Source of the DNA: Oscillospiraceae bacterium
Lineage (GTDB): Bacteria; Bacillota; Clostridia; Oscillospirales; UBA929
Assembly (NCBI GenBank): GCA_009777685.1
Contig: WRLJ01000125.1
Span: forward strand, 1-5,682
Reading direction: 5' to 3'
DNA length: 5,682 nucleotides
In this document: positions 1 through 5,682 of the stretch, one piece after another
Numbering within the stretch: position 1 is the stretch's first letter
Layout: every line of letters starts with the position of its first letter
The notes under the pieces: model-generated
The model's database searches: none
Seen by the model: the letters and a program-made list of their open reading frames with translations, nothing else
Told to the model about the DNA's origin: nothing
Translations under genes and position numbers: made by a program

Positions 1-1562
1 GCGGCGTCCCCTTCAATCCCGCGCCGTTCAGCACGGTGTTCACGGGCCGCACGGCGGCCGGGGTTCTGTCGGAAATTGACGTCGGCTTCAAATTGACCGA
101 CGGCCGTGCCGCGCCGCTGTTTTTCAACGGCTTTGCGTCACCCGGAGCGGAGCCCCTGCCCGCCCACGCCCTGTTCGGCTATACCACGGCGCGTTCCGAC
201 TACTACGGCCTGGGGCTGGCGGACGCCTACAACCGCGCCGCGGAAATGAAAAGCCTTTTGAAGCCCGAGGCGCGGGGCGCTATCAATGACGCGGAGCTGG
301 CGCCGCGGGAACTGTTCAGCCGCTACGGGACGCACATCATCTCCTCCTTCACGCAGGGCGGGCGTTTCGACGCCTACTATATTTACCGCGGCCCGCGGGA
401 GATTACGGAGGACGCCTTTCGCGCCGCCATCAACGCGGCGTTCACCTACATGACCGCGACGGGGGAGGTCGCCCTGCGCGGGGAACACGCGCAAATCCTG
501 GAGGACACCGTAATCACGCTGGGCTTTACCGGAAGCGAGGGAGTTTTTGCTGGGCAGACGCCGCTCCGCGAGGCGCGGAGCCGGTTTTCCGTGTGGTATG
601 AGAACCTGACGCTCGACAACTGCGCCATCAGCAAGCTGGACAGGCTGATCCCCATTTGGGAGCTGGCCGACGGCGAGGCGCGCAGGGCCGAACTGCAGGA
701 GGCGTATCTGGCGGCGCTGGACGGCTATACGCAAGACGTGAAAGAGACGCATGGGCCGCAGGAAACCTATATTTCGGAGCTTGTGCTGTATGCCGGTACC
801 AATGAAACCGTGATCAAGCGCGCCCTGCGCAGCCGGGGGTATAAGGTGTTGGACACAAACCTCAACCGGACGCGCCTGACCTATGACTGGGTCCTGCACC
901 TTGAGGGGCGGGGCGTCGTTCATGCCTACAGCGCCCGCACGGAAACCGGAAGCCTGCCTACGCGCCGCGCCGCCGACTTTATCCGGGAAAATACCGTCGG
1001 CCTGCGCAAAGGCATTACGCGACTGGCGTTCCGGGAGTACATTTATCTCGGCTACAAAACGACAACCGACCCGTCTCAGGCGATCACGGATATCCTCGGC
1101 GCGACGGGCCTCCAGCCCGGCGGGAGCCATGTGTTCAACGATATCGAGTATATCACGCTGGATCGGGACTGCAACGCGTATTATCCGCCGAATCCCATCG
1201 GCATCCTGCCGGAGGACCAGTTCGGCGACTTTGTATTCGACACCGGAGCGGTCTCCGTGATTACACTGCATTATACAAAGGACCCCGCCGCCGGCGCGCC
1301 GATCCGTGAGCTGAGCGCGGCGTCGAGGTACAGAAGCACACATTATATCAGCCTTCCGACGGTGTACGCGCCGTTTTCGACGCCGGCGCTGTCCGGCGAG
1401 CATGGCTGGTCGATCGTTCTCAATGCCGATACGGGGGAGATGCAGGATTTCGACGGCGGCATTCCGCAGCCGTTGCAGGTCTACTATGACGCGGGCCTGA
1501 TCAACGGCGGCAGCGACGCGTCGAATCTGGGCCGCTATGTGACGGTCTGGTTCAGACGGTAG
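1..1562 (+). CDS. MACPF (perforin-like) domain protein, 5' end cut by window edge
   Basis: MACPF proteins insert into membranes as oligomeric pores; bacterial members include antibacterial toxins of Bacteroides and proteins of unclear role. The frame is open to base 3, so the GTG at 36 is probably internal and the true start and any signal peptide lie outside the window. Numbering from that GTG, the family signature is at residues 97-109: Tyr-Gly-Thr-His, then Gly-Gly nine residues on. The MACPF fold appears to end near 230 with the helical LIPIWEL...AYLAAL segment. Residues 245-508 form a beta-rich region with IYLGYKTTTDPSQAITDIL (335-353) and a shorter related segment LHYTKDPAAGAPIREL (411-425), vaguely like MABP-type beta-prism repeats; that part is my inference. 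No transmembrane helix is evident in the visible part. The gene ends at TAG (1560-1562), convergent with the nrd operon and followed by an inverted repeat and terminator. Target and biological role are unknown. Confidence 0.88.
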   Translation, partial: GVPFNPAPFSTVFTGRTAAGVLSEIDVGFKLTDGRAAPLFFNGFASPGAEPLPAHALFGYTTARSDYYGLGLADAYNRAAEMKSLLKPEARGAINDAELAPRELFSRYGTHIISSFTQGGRFDAYYIYRGPREITEDAFRAAINAAFTYMTATGEVALRGEHAQILEDTVITLGFTGSEGVFAGQTPLREARSRFSVWYENLTLDNCAISKLDRLIPIWELADGEARRAELQEAYLAALDGYTQDVKETHGPQETYISELVLYAGTNETVIKRALRSRGYKVLDTNLNRTRLTYDWVLHLEGRGVVHAYSARTETGSLPTRRAADFIRENTVGLRKGITRLAFREYIYLGYKTTTDPSQAITDILGATGLQPGGSHVFNDIEYITLDRDCNAYYPPNPIGILPEDQFGDFVFDTGAVSVITLHYTKDPAAGAPIRELSAASRYRSTHYISLPTVYAPFSTPALSGEHGWSIVLNADTGEMQDFDGGIPQPLQVYYDAGLINGGSDASNLGRYVTVWFRR

Positions 1563-1564
1563 TA

Positions 1565-1625
1565 CAATGTACCATCAAAAGGTTTACGCCGGTTGCACAG
1601 ACGTCATGTTTTAGATGGTACATTG
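1565..1625. repeat. Perfect 12-bp inverted repeat just after the MACPF stop codon
   Basis: Arms CAATGTACCATC (1565-1576) and GATGGTACATTG (1614-1625) are exact reverse complements. The stem can extend by AAAA (1577-1580) with TTTT (1609-1612) if A1613 is bulged, leaving a loop of about 28 nt. It begins two bases after the TAG of the MACPF gene and ends 16 bases before the terminator. No U-tract follows, so it is not itself a rho-independent terminator. It could be a 3'-end mRNA stabilising hairpin, an operator, or a small dispersed or mobile element of 61 bp. The sequence alone does not decide. Confidence 0.75.
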
Positions 1626-1641
1626 CGGCAGTAGGCACGTT

Positions 1642-1687
1642 AAAAAAGCCGGGCAGAGGGTCATCCCTCCGCCCGGTTTGTTTTTTA
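1642..1687. terminator. Bidirectional rho-independent terminator between convergent genes
   Basis: The stem CCGGGC-A-GAGGG (1649-1660) pairs with CCCTC-C-GCCCGG (1665-1676), with one A/C mismatch and the loop TCAT. On the plus strand it is followed by TTTGTTTTTT (1678-1687), and on the minus strand by TTTTTT (1647-1642). It therefore can stop both the MACPF transcript and the nrdD-nrdG-kinase transcript. The TAA stop of the kinase (1685-1687) lies within the plus-strand T-tract. Confidence 0.93.
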
Positions 1688-2299
1688 TCCTTGCGGCCGC
1701 AGGGTAAACCCCGCCGCCGCCTGTATACCGTGCCGAACGAAATACGCCTCCTCCAGAGGAATCCACTGCTCCTCAAATCGCGCCAGGCCCTCCGGCCCTT
1801 CGCGCGCGAGGAGGCGGAGACGCTGAACGGCGGGCGGTATGTCGCAAAACACCGTGACATCATAGAGATGCCGCAAGCTGGGATGCAGAGAGTACGAGCC
1901 TTCCACGACGCGGACGCCGCCGGGCGGCACGCGGACCGGCTCCGGCGCGTAGTCCCCCGCCGCGCAGTCGAAGCGCCGGTAGGTAAAGCCCGCCCCGGTA
2001 CGCAGATGCGGCGCGGCTTCGGAGAGAAAGCGTTCAAAATGCGCGTTGCCCTCCGCCAGCCGTTCCGGCGTGCGCAGCTCCGGCGGCGGAAAAAAGTCGT
2101 CCATCGCCAGGACAAACGCCGAAAAGCGGTTTGCCAAGGCCCGCGCCAGCGTGCTTTTGCCCGCCCCGCAGCGCCCGTCAATCCCGATGATAAAAGGAAA
2201 ACCGGAGGCAGGGGGAGCGCGGCGGTCCCGCAGGGCCTCCATCGCGGAGACCAGAGCCTCCATTGAATCGAATGTACAGTGTGTCATACCCACCCACAT
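1685..2299 (-). CDS. Uridine-kinase-like P-loop NTPase/kinase
   Basis: This is a P-loop kinase of the uridine kinase/phosphoribulokinase-like group, 204 aa with the longest start. The Walker A motif GRCGAGKST lies at residues 42-50, after a hydrophobic beta strand (FIIGID). MDDFF (66-70) fits the acidic substrate/Mg site of this group. FDC (110-112), VEGSYSLHP (132-140) and the arginine-rich lid ending in WIPLEEAYF (179-187) are typical of short clostridial proteins annotated as uridine kinase. The true substrate of such proteins is often untested, so I give no symbol. It is third in the operon, 27 bp after nrdG, and ends in the shared terminator; the position suggests a nucleotide or nucleoside role, which is inference. 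The start is uncertain: ATG at 2299, 2287 or 2263 are all possible, none has a canonical ribosome binding site, and residues before about 33 are not diagnostic. Confidence 0.85.
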   Translation of the reverse strand: MWVGMTHCTFDSMEALVSAMEALRDRRAPPASGFPFIIGIDGRCGAGKSTLARALANRFSAFVLAMDDFFPPPELRTPERLAEGNAHFERFLSEAAPHLRTGAGFTYRRFDCAAGDYAPEPVRVPPGGVRVVEGSYSLHPSLRHLYDVTVFCDIPPAVQRLRLLAREGPEGLARFEEQWIPLEEAYFVRHGIQAAAGFTLRPQG

Positions 2300-2326
2300 C
2301 CGCCCCGCGGCGGCGGAGCGGCGCTT

Positions 2327-2845
2327 TCAAACAATATCCTTCGGCGGTTCCCACAGAATCGCCCGGCCCTCGCGCAGGCTGACCGGCAGATCAATCAGGC
2401 GCTGGTTTCTGCTGCCGCGGTACAGCGCTCCATAGCTCTTTTGCGAGAGGATGAACGGTCCGTCGACCAGCACGTCGCACGCCTCCAGCAGGGAACGCGC
2501 GCCGTCCCGCTCCCGCAAATCCTCAAAGGTCCAGCCCGAATACACCCACACGGTCAGGCCCGGGGCTTTGACCGCGCGGGCCAGTCCGGCAAACGGCCCT
2601 GCCTGCGCAAACGGTTCGCCGCCCGTCAGCGTGACCCCGGACAGCAACGGATTGGCCCGCGCCATGCCGGCGACGTCCCCGACGGTGGTTTCATAGCCGC
2701 CGGCGGGGTCGTGGGTCTGCGGGTTGTGGCAACCCTCACAGCGGTGCGGACAGCCCTGCGCGAACACCGCGAGCCGCAGGCCCGGCCCGTCCACGACGGA
2801 GTCCTGTACCACCTGCGCCACGCGCAGGCGCGTTTCCCGTTCCAA
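2327..2845 (-). CDS. nrdG: Anaerobic ribonucleotide reductase activating protein (radical SAM activase)
   Basis: NrdG is a cytoplasmic radical-SAM enzyme. It reductively cleaves S-adenosylmethionine with a 4Fe-4S cluster to generate the glycyl radical on NrdD. The cluster motif CPHRCEGC gives Cys32, Cys36 and Cys39 in the CX3CX2C spacing of activases. It is preceded by the conserved DSVVDGPGLR (15-24) and followed by the SAM-binding GGEP (75-78), YSGWTFEDL (102-110), LVDGPF (126-131) and GSRNQRLID (144-152). Its 172 aa is the usual family length. The start is TTG at 2845: it is the first start codon after the nrdD stop, is preceded by GGGG four bases upstream, and gives a normal N-terminus. 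It lies 12 bp after nrdD in the same operon, and unusually in the same reading frame as nrdD, separated by one TAG. It ends with TGA. Confidence 0.97.
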   Translation of the reverse strand: MERETRLRVAQVVQDSVVDGPGLRLAVFAQGCPHRCEGCHNPQTHDPAGGYETTVGDVAGMARANPLLSGVTLTGGEPFAQAGPFAGLARAVKAPGLTVWVYSGWTFEDLRERDGARSLLEACDVLVDGPFILSQKSYGALYRGSRNQRLIDLPVSLREGRAILWEPPKDIV

Positions 2846-2857
2846 GATTCCCCGCGC

Positions 2858-5206
2858 CTATCCGACGGAGTGCTTGAGCCTGTCCCGTTCCTCGGCGCGC
2901 TTGGCGTTGTTGAAACGGTCCAGGGTGCCGACAAGGTAGCCGGTGATGCGGCGGATGCGTTCAAACGGGGCCGCCTCCGTTTCCGTCCGGTCACAGCCGG
3001 GACAGCGGTCGCCGATTACGCCGGAAAATCCGCAGACGGGGTCGCGGTCGATGGGATGGTTGATGGAGCCGTATCCCACGCCCGCGTCGCGCATGGCGAT
3101 GACGATGCGCTCAAAGGCGTCCAGATTCTGCGCCAGATCGCCGTCCAGCTCCACAAACGTGATGTGCCCCGCGTTGGTCAGTGCGTGGTACGGGGCCTCC
3201 AGCCGGATTTTTTCAAAGGCCGTGACGGGGAAGGAGACGGGAAGATGGAAGGAGTTGGTGTAATACTCCCGGTCCGTCACGCCGGGCACGGAGCCGAATT
3301 TTTGGCGGTCCAGGCGCACAAAGCGTCCGGCCAGACCCTCGGCGGGCGTGGCGATCAGGGTATAGTTCATGCGGCGCAGGGCGCTTTCCTGATCCAGCCG
3401 GTCACGCATGTGGCGGATGATGTCAAGGCCCAGCTCCTGCGCCTCCGGAGACTCGCCGTGGTGCTTGCCGGTCAGAGCGGTCAGCGTCTCGGCCAGACCG
3501 ATAAAGCCGAGGGTCAGCGTGCCGTTGCGCAGGACCTCGCCCACGGTGTCGTCCGCGCCCAGCTTGTCGCTGCCCAGCCATATATTCTCGCCCATCAGAA
3601 ACGGATAGTTGCGTACCTTGCGCTGGGCCTGCACCTGATAGCGCTGGTAGAGCTGGCCGATGACCATGTTCATTTTTTCGTCCAGCTCATGGTAAAAGCC
3701 GTCCAGGTCGCCCCGGTGGCGCAGGGCGATGCGCGGCAGGTTGATCGAGCTGAAGCTGAGGTTGCCGCGCCCGTTGGAAACCTCGCGCTCCGGGTCGTAG
3801 ACATTGGCGATGACGCGGGTGCGGCAGCCCATGTAGGCGATCTCCGTCTCCGGCGTGCCTTTATAGTAATGGGCGTTGAAGGGGGCGTCCATAAAGGCGA
3901 AGTTCGGGTACATGCGCCTGGCGCTGACCCGGCAGGCCAGACGGAACAGGTCATAGCCCGGGTCGCCCGGGTCGGAGTTGACGCCGCGCTTGACGCGGAA
4001 AATTTGGATGGGGAAAATCGGCGTCTCGCCGCGCCCCAGGCCCGCCTCGGAGGCCAGCAAGATATTTTTGGTGACCATGCGCCCCTCCGGCGTCATGTCC
4101 AGACCGTAGTTGATCGAGGAAAACGGCGTCTGCGCGCCGGCGCGGCTGTGCATGGTGTTCAGGTTGTGTACAAAGGCGACCATTGCCTTATAGGTCTGGC
4201 GGTCGGTCTCCTTTTCCGCGTGGCGCTGGGCGAAGTCCTGCACGCGCGCGGCGGCGTCCGCGTCCCCGACATAGGCGCGCAGCATCTCCGCCTCGGCGGC
4301 GCGGTAGGCGTCATTGCCGCTCAGGGCGGGAGAGACGGGGCCGGGCTTTTTTTCAGCGGCGTCGGGCCACGGCAGGGTATCCGCCTCTATGCCCTCCAGC
4401 AGCTCCAGGGCGCGGAGGATATTCTCGCGGTAGGTCTGGCGGAAGGTCTTGCGCACGCCGACGGCCATGCCGTAGTCGAAGTTGACGACGCTCTGGCCGC
4501 CGTGCTGGTCGTTTTGATTGGATTGGATGGCGATACAGCACAGCGCGGCGTAGGAGCCGATGTGGTTGGGCTCGCGCAGGTTGCCGTGCCCGGTGGAGAA
4601 GCCGCCCTCGAAGAGCTTGATGATGTCAATCTGGCAACAGGTGGTGGTCAGCGCGAAGAAATCCAGATCGTTGATGTGGATCTCGCCCTCGCGGTGGGCC
4701 TTGGCGTAAATGGGGTCGAGGACAAACATCTCGTAGAACTGCTTGGCGCCCTCACTGCCGTATTTCAGCATGGTGCCCATGGCGGTGTCGCCGTCAATGT
4801 TGGCGTTTTCCCGCTTGATGTCGCTGTCCAGCGCGGGGCGGAAGGTGATCTCCTCGTAGACGCGCATCAGCTTGCCGTTCATCTCGCGGATGCGGCTGCG
4901 CTCGGCGCGGTAGAGGATATAGCTTTTGGCGGCGTCGATGTACTCGTTTTCCATCAGCACACGTTCCACGACGTCTTGGATATGCTCCACGTCCGGGGTC
5001 TCCGCTTCCCCGGACTCGAGAATTTCCAGCACCTCCTCGGCCAGACGGTAGGATTCGGCTTTTCCGGGCGTGCGTTCCCCCCTGTCCGGATGATAGGTTG
5101 CGGCGAACGCCTTGCTGATCGCGTCCGCGATCTTGTCGAGGTCAAAGCCGGTGACCCGCCCGTCCCGTTTCCGGATCCTCTGGATGGTGGCAGTGCTGAC
5201 GAACAT
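2858..5206 (-). CDS. nrdD: Anaerobic (class III) ribonucleoside-triphosphate reductase
   Basis: NrdD reduces ribonucleoside triphosphates to dNTPs under anaerobic conditions with a glycyl radical. Numbered from the chosen ATG (782 aa), an N-terminal ATP-cone spans about 5-95 (TIQRIRKRDGR onward) and would sense ATP/dATP. The barrel carries TTTCCQID (Cys190, Cys191) and MGCRT (Cys461), matching the expected active-site cysteine positions, plus HNLNTMHSRAGAQ and FSSINYG. The C-terminal radical loop is RITGYLVG; by alignment with Gly681 of E. coli NrdD, the radical site is Gly756 (bases 2939-2941). The C-terminal metal site shows only three cysteines (725, 735, 738); Asp722 sits where a CX2C partner would be. 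The start at 5206 is preferred because AGAGGAG (5214-5220) is 7 nt away; the upstream ATG at 5212 is only 1 nt from it. First gene of the nrdD-nrdG-kinase operon, intact, ends TAG. Confidence 0.98.
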   Translation of the reverse strand: MFVSTATIQRIRKRDGRVTGFDLDKIADAISKAFAATYHPDRGERTPGKAESYRLAEEVLEILESGEAETPDVEHIQDVVERVLMENEYIDAAKSYILYRAERSRIREMNGKLMRVYEEITFRPALDSDIKRENANIDGDTAMGTMLKYGSEGAKQFYEMFVLDPIYAKAHREGEIHINDLDFFALTTTCCQIDIIKLFEGGFSTGHGNLREPNHIGSYAALCCIAIQSNQNDQHGGQSVVNFDYGMAVGVRKTFRQTYRENILRALELLEGIEADTLPWPDAAEKKPGPVSPALSGNDAYRAAEAEMLRAYVGDADAAARVQDFAQRHAEKETDRQTYKAMVAFVHNLNTMHSRAGAQTPFSSINYGLDMTPEGRMVTKNILLASEAGLGRGETPIFPIQIFRVKRGVNSDPGDPGYDLFRLACRVSARRMYPNFAFMDAPFNAHYYKGTPETEIAYMGCRTRVIANVYDPEREVSNGRGNLSFSSINLPRIALRHRGDLDGFYHELDEKMNMVIGQLYQRYQVQAQRKVRNYPFLMGENIWLGSDKLGADDTVGEVLRNGTLTLGFIGLAETLTALTGKHHGESPEAQELGLDIIRHMRDRLDQESALRRMNYTLIATPAEGLAGRFVRLDRQKFGSVPGVTDREYYTNSFHLPVSFPVTAFEKIRLEAPYHALTNAGHITFVELDGDLAQNLDAFERIVIAMRDAGVGYGSINHPIDRDPVCGFSGVIGDRCPGCDRTETEAAPFERIRRITGYLVGTLDRFNNAKRAEERDRLKHSVG

Positions 5207-5213
5207 ATCCATT

Positions 5214-5220
5214 CTCCTCT
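5214..5220 (-). promoter_or_regulatory. Ribosome binding site of nrdD
   Basis: AGAGGAG on the minus strand is a strong Shine-Dalgarno match. It lies 1 nt before ATG 5212 and 7 nt before ATG 5206. The spacing favours 5206 as the real start. Confidence 0.85.
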
Positions 5221-5224
5221 TGTG

Positions 5225-5238
5225 TTATGTAAACATAA
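5225..5238. repeat. 14-bp palindrome in the nrdD leader
   Basis: TTATGT-AA-ACATAA is a perfect 6-bp inverted repeat with a 2-bp centre. It lies between the predicted transcription start and the nrdD ribosome binding site, about 4 bp from the latter. It is the right size for a dimeric repressor site, but it does not match the Rex, FNR or NrdR consensus that I know. The regulator is unknown and chance is possible in AT-rich DNA. Confidence 0.45.
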
Positions 5239-5271
5239 GCAACTATCAGGGGTATGCCGCGCTGACGCCGG

Positions 5272-5287
5272 ACACATCATATAGTGT
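5272..5287 (-). promoter_or_regulatory. NrdR box (ribonucleotide reductase repressor operator)
   Basis: The plus strand reads ACACATCATATAGTGT, matching 14 of 16 positions of the NrdR consensus acaCwAtATaTwGtgt, including both ACAC/GTGT ends. NrdR is the ATP/dATP-responsive ATP-cone repressor of ribonucleotide reductase genes in most bacteria. The site overlaps the predicted -10 of the nrdD promoter, so binding would block transcription initiation. NrdR boxes usually come in pairs about 31-32 bp apart; at that distance (5240-5255) I see only a half-matching sequence. Confidence 0.88.
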
Positions 5288-5311
5288 AACGTGTTCCGCG
5301 GCGGATGTCAA
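5283..5311 (-). promoter_or_regulatory. Sigma-A promoter of the nrdD-nrdG-kinase operon
   Basis: On the minus strand a perfect -35 TTGACA (5306-5311) is followed, after exactly 17 bp, by the -10 TACACT (5283-5288, four of six consensus bases). Transcription would begin near 5275-5277, giving a leader of about 70 nt before nrdD. The NrdR box covers the -10. Confidence 0.85.
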
Positions 5312-5326
5312 TAGGGGATTTGAGAA

Positions 5327-5356
5327 ATGATATTGAAGATTTTTGAATTTTATAAT
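5327..5356 (+). promoter_or_regulatory. Likely promoter of the divergent glucan synthase-like gene
   Basis: A perfect -10 TATAAT (5351-5356) is preceded by ATGATA (5327-5332), a four-of-six match to -35, with an 18-bp spacer. It sits in the most AT-rich stretch of the window and points to the gene starting at 5412, giving a leader of about 50 nt. The -35 assignment is weaker than the -10. Confidence 0.55.
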
Positions 5357-5411
5357 TTTCCGCCGTTCCGGCCATAATGTCCAATATCTATGTCATGGGA
5401 GGGGCGGCCGT

Positions 5412-5682
5412 TTGAAACAGGTCGAGGTTGTGATCGCGGCGGAAAAATTGAGGCAATGGGCGGCCAATGAGACGGCCGCGCTGGAGCTGCGGGGCCGGTG
5501 CGGCGGAGGCGGCGTGGCGCGGCGGACGGTACGGCGGCTGGAGAGCCTGCGCGCGGCGGCGGCGCGGCTGGCCGGCCGGATGGAAAAAACCGCGGCCCGC
5601 CGGGGCGGGGACGCGGCGGAATGGCTGCTGGACAACCGCTATCTGATCGAGCGCGAGGGGATGGAGGCGGCGGCGCAGCTGC
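5412..5682 (+). CDS. N-terminus of a probable cyclic beta-glucan synthase / GH94-type protein, 3' end cut by window edge
   Basis: The frame starting at TTG 5412 is open to the window edge (90 codons) and reads MKQVEVVIAAEKLRQWAANE. GGGAGGGG (5397-5404) lies 7 nt upstream, an excellent ribosome binding site, and no ATG occurs in frame until 5580. The diagnostic stretch is EWLLDNRYLIEREG (codons from 5619). A similar WLLDN-Y-I segment near the N-terminus is characteristic of very large NdvB/Cgs-like proteins (cyclic beta-1,2-glucan synthase, GT84 plus GH94) found in proteobacteria and many Clostridia, preceded as here by a charged helical region. Those proteins polymerise and cyclise glucose, or act as phosphorylases when the transferase part is absent. 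Only the first part is visible, so catalytic domains cannot be checked and the call rests on this motif. The gene is divergent from nrdD. Confidence 0.6.
   Translation, partial: MKQVEVVIAAEKLRQWAANETAALELRGRCGGGGVARRTVRRLESLRAAAARLAGRMEKTAARRGGDAAEWLLDNRYLIEREGMEAAAQL

Noticed and set aside
36..38. GTG as the start of the MACPF gene
   Set aside because: The same frame is open to the left edge (GVPFNPAPFST before it) and no ribosome binding site precedes it, so it is probably an internal valine codon.
138..1403. 421-codon minus-strand open frame inside the MACPF gene
   Set aside because: Arginine-rich shadow translation with no motifs; the plus strand has a clear MACPF signature.
1552..2181. 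Minus-strand open frame overlapping the kinase gene and the terminator
   Set aside because: It runs through the terminator and the inverted repeat, is arginine-rich, and conflicts with the P-loop kinase in another frame.
5210..5212. ATG at 5212 as the start of nrdD
   Set aside because: Only 1 nt separates it from AGAGGAG; the ATG two codons later has a 7-nt spacing. Both give essentially the same protein.
2279..5284. 1001-codon plus-strand open frame antisense to nrdG and nrdD
   Set aside because: It is phase-aligned with both real genes and stays open only because TTA, CTA and TCA codons are absent from them in this GC-rich genome. The translation is low complexity (rich in A, G, V, H, Q) with no recognisable domain.
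5362..5372. Small hairpin GCCG-TTC-CGGC after the plus-strand -10
   Set aside because: A four-base stem in GC-rich DNA is expected by chance, and no T-tract follows.
1..5682. tRNA, rRNA, CRISPR array, insertion sequence or prophage genes
   Set aside because: I saw no clover-leaf sequence, regularly spaced direct repeats, transposase or integrase motifs on either strand.

Overview
The window looks like chromosomal DNA from a strictly or facultatively anaerobic, high-GC member of the Bacillota (class Clostridia, probably a gut-type lineage such as Oscillospiraceae or a relative). This is an inference. It rests on the clostridial style of the oxygen-sensitive class III ribonucleotide reductase, an NrdR box, purine-rich ribosome binding sites, TTG starts and GC-rich codon use with AT-rich intergenic regions.

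Layout from left to right. (1) A 5'-truncated plus-strand gene (1-1562) encodes a MACPF (membrane attack complex/perforin) protein, with the YGTH...GG signature followed by a beta-rich C-terminal region of unknown function. (2) A 122-bp convergent intergenic stretch carries a perfect 12-bp inverted repeat (1565-1625) and a bidirectional rho-independent terminator (1642-1687). (3) A minus-strand operon is read from right to left: nrdD (anaerobic ribonucleoside-triphosphate reductase), nrdG (its radical-SAM activase, TTG start) and a P-loop uridine-kinase-like protein. It ends at the shared terminator. (4) A roughly 200-bp divergent regulatory region (5207-5411) holds a strong sigma-A promoter for nrdD (TTGACA, 17 bp, TACACT), an NrdR box overlapping its -10, a palindrome in the nrdD leader and a likely plus-strand promoter with a perfect TATAAT. 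(5) The first 90 codons of a large plus-strand gene start at TTG 5412. Its EWLLDN motif suggests a cyclic beta-glucan synthase / GH94-type carbohydrate-active protein.

How the genes work together. NrdG uses S-adenosylmethionine and a 4Fe-4S cluster to place a glycyl radical on NrdD. NrdD then makes dNTPs from NTPs without oxygen. NrdR, sensing ATP/dATP, would repress the operon through the box over the -10. The kinase at the operon end may feed the nucleotide pool. The MACPF gene is convergent and transcriptionally separate; the glucan synthase-like gene is divergent. Neither has an evident link to nucleotide metabolism.

The least ordinary items are the MACPF protein with its repeat-like C-terminal region, the inverted repeat beside it, and the kinase in the nrdDG operon. 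I see no clear novel multi-gene system.
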